From: a bacterium
GTDB taxonomy: Bacteria; Bacillota; Bacilli; Lactobacillales; Streptococcaceae
Direction of reading: 5' to 3'
Length of the DNA stretch: 64,000 nt
Assembly: GCA_905221295.1 (NCBI GenBank)
Contig: CAJNCP010000006.1
Location: 1 to 64,000, forward strand
This document shows positions 63,512 to 64,000 of the stretch, piece by piece (the stretch's first letter is position 1; the number at the start of each line of letters is the position of its first letter). A model generated the notes under the pieces. The model saw only the letters and a list, made by a program, of their open reading frames with translations. It was not told the origin of the DNA and searched no databases. Position numbers and translations under genes: made by a program.

Positions 63512-64000
63512 CTATCTACGATACTGTTTCAAGAAACGTGTCATCTTTTCTTGGATTTGTGCCAATTCATCCACACGAGGAAGGTAAACGATACGGAAAT
63601 GGTCTGGTTCCTTCCAGTTAAAACCGCGACCATGAACCAAAAGAACCTTTTCTTGTTTCAAGAAATTGAGGACAAACTGCTCATCATCATCGATGCGGTA
63701 CATATTACGGTCAATTTTGGGGAAGATATAAAGACCCGCCTTAGGCTTGACTGCAGATAAACCTGGAATATCTTGAATAGCATTATAGATAAAGTTTCTT
63801 TGCTCATAGATACGACCACCAGGAAGGAGCAATTCGTCCACTGACTGGTGACCTCCTAGCGAGGTTTGTACAACTTGCTGGGCCAAAACGTTGGAGCAAA
63901 GGCGCATATTTGACAGCATATTGAGCCCTTCGATATAGCCCTTAACATGAGTCTTAGGTCCAGATAAGACCATCCAGCCTACACGAAAACCTGCGATACG
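63512..64000 (-). CDS. alaT: Class I aminotransferase, AlaT-like (N-terminus outside window)
   Basis: 163 C-terminal residues are in the window. They begin RIAGFRVGWMVLSGP, just after where the PLP-binding Lys would lie, and contain GLYIFPKID and the substrate carboxylate-binding Arg in DHFRIVYLPR. The spacing fits the alanine/aspartate aminotransferase family; similar streptococcal proteins are called AlaT. The gene starts beyond position 64000. Confidence 0.82.
   Translation of the reverse strand, partial: RIAGFRVGWMVLSGPKTHVKGYIEGLNMLSNMRLCSNVLAQQVVQTSLGGHQSVDELLLPGGRIYEQRNFIYNAIQDIPGLSAVKPKAGLYIFPKIDRNMYRIDDDEQFVLNFLKQEKVLLVHGRGFNWKEPDHFRIVYLPRVDELAQIQEKMTRFLKQYRR

Overview
The window is a chromosomal segment of a mitis-group Streptococcus (S. 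mitis, S. oralis, S. infantis or a close relative of S. pneumoniae). The evidence is a YSIRK surface protein, the AmiACDEF oligopeptide importer with an AliA/AliB-type binding protein, the murA-epuA-endA cluster carrying the competence nuclease EndA, a SepM-type protease, low G+C content, and the pneumococcus-like order yidC, pflA, lysA, purR, cbf1, rmuC, thiN, rpe, rsgA, rsmA. Species or strain cannot be fixed from the sequence alone. Most genes lie on the minus strand.

1-6400: the left end holds most of a giant cell-surface protein whose C-terminus is cut by the window edge. It joins a trypsin-like serine protease domain, a MucBP-like domain, a GH29 alpha-L-fucosidase, carbohydrate-binding and Calx-beta modules and a long PEKPxE stalk. 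A promoter with a downstream CcpA (cre) site precedes it. Next is a wrecked glutathione peroxidase gene fused to an Rhs fragment.

6400-18140: an accessory island of polymorphic toxins. A long Rhs/YD-repeat gene (5' end lost), a second truncated Rhs gene, an orphan toxin tip and an Rhs scrap are interleaved with three small genes that look like immunity genes. The two Rhs genes share about 1.72 kb without any indel and then diverge into different toxin tips. The island ends at a 5'-truncated tyrosine integrase abutting the 3' end of rpsI.

18140-30740: housekeeping genes. These are rplM-rpsI with an L13-type leader, a NatAB-like ABC exporter, pheST under a T-box, a PAP2 phosphatase with the riboflavin transporter ribU under an FMN riboswitch, trmL behind a leader with an intrinsic terminator, and the trkA-trkH potassium uptake pair.

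30820-46580: the ami operon with a CodY-like box at its promoter, tRNA-Cys, a CNNM/CorC-type membrane protein, endA, epuA, murA, a DUF1146 protein, sepM-coaD-rsmD, asnA, a BI-1 protein and a SpoU-type RNA methyltransferase that may be read from a leaderless mRNA.

46590-64000: acyP, yidC, pflA, lysA, purR, then the tight cbf1-rmuC-thiN-rpe-rsgA-rsmA run. Between rsmA and rnmV sits a small insertion of two unrecognised genes, bounded by a 20-bp direct repeat that copies the start of rsmA; one of the two is frameshifted at a homopolymer. tatD, a KimA-like potassium importer, an Ali-type lipoprotein, rpmH and a partial alaT-like aminotransferase finish the window.

The least ordinary parts are the Rhs island with its scars, the protease-fucosidase fusion, the trmL leader RNA and the rsmA/rnmV insertion. 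All family names come from reading motifs; no database search was run.
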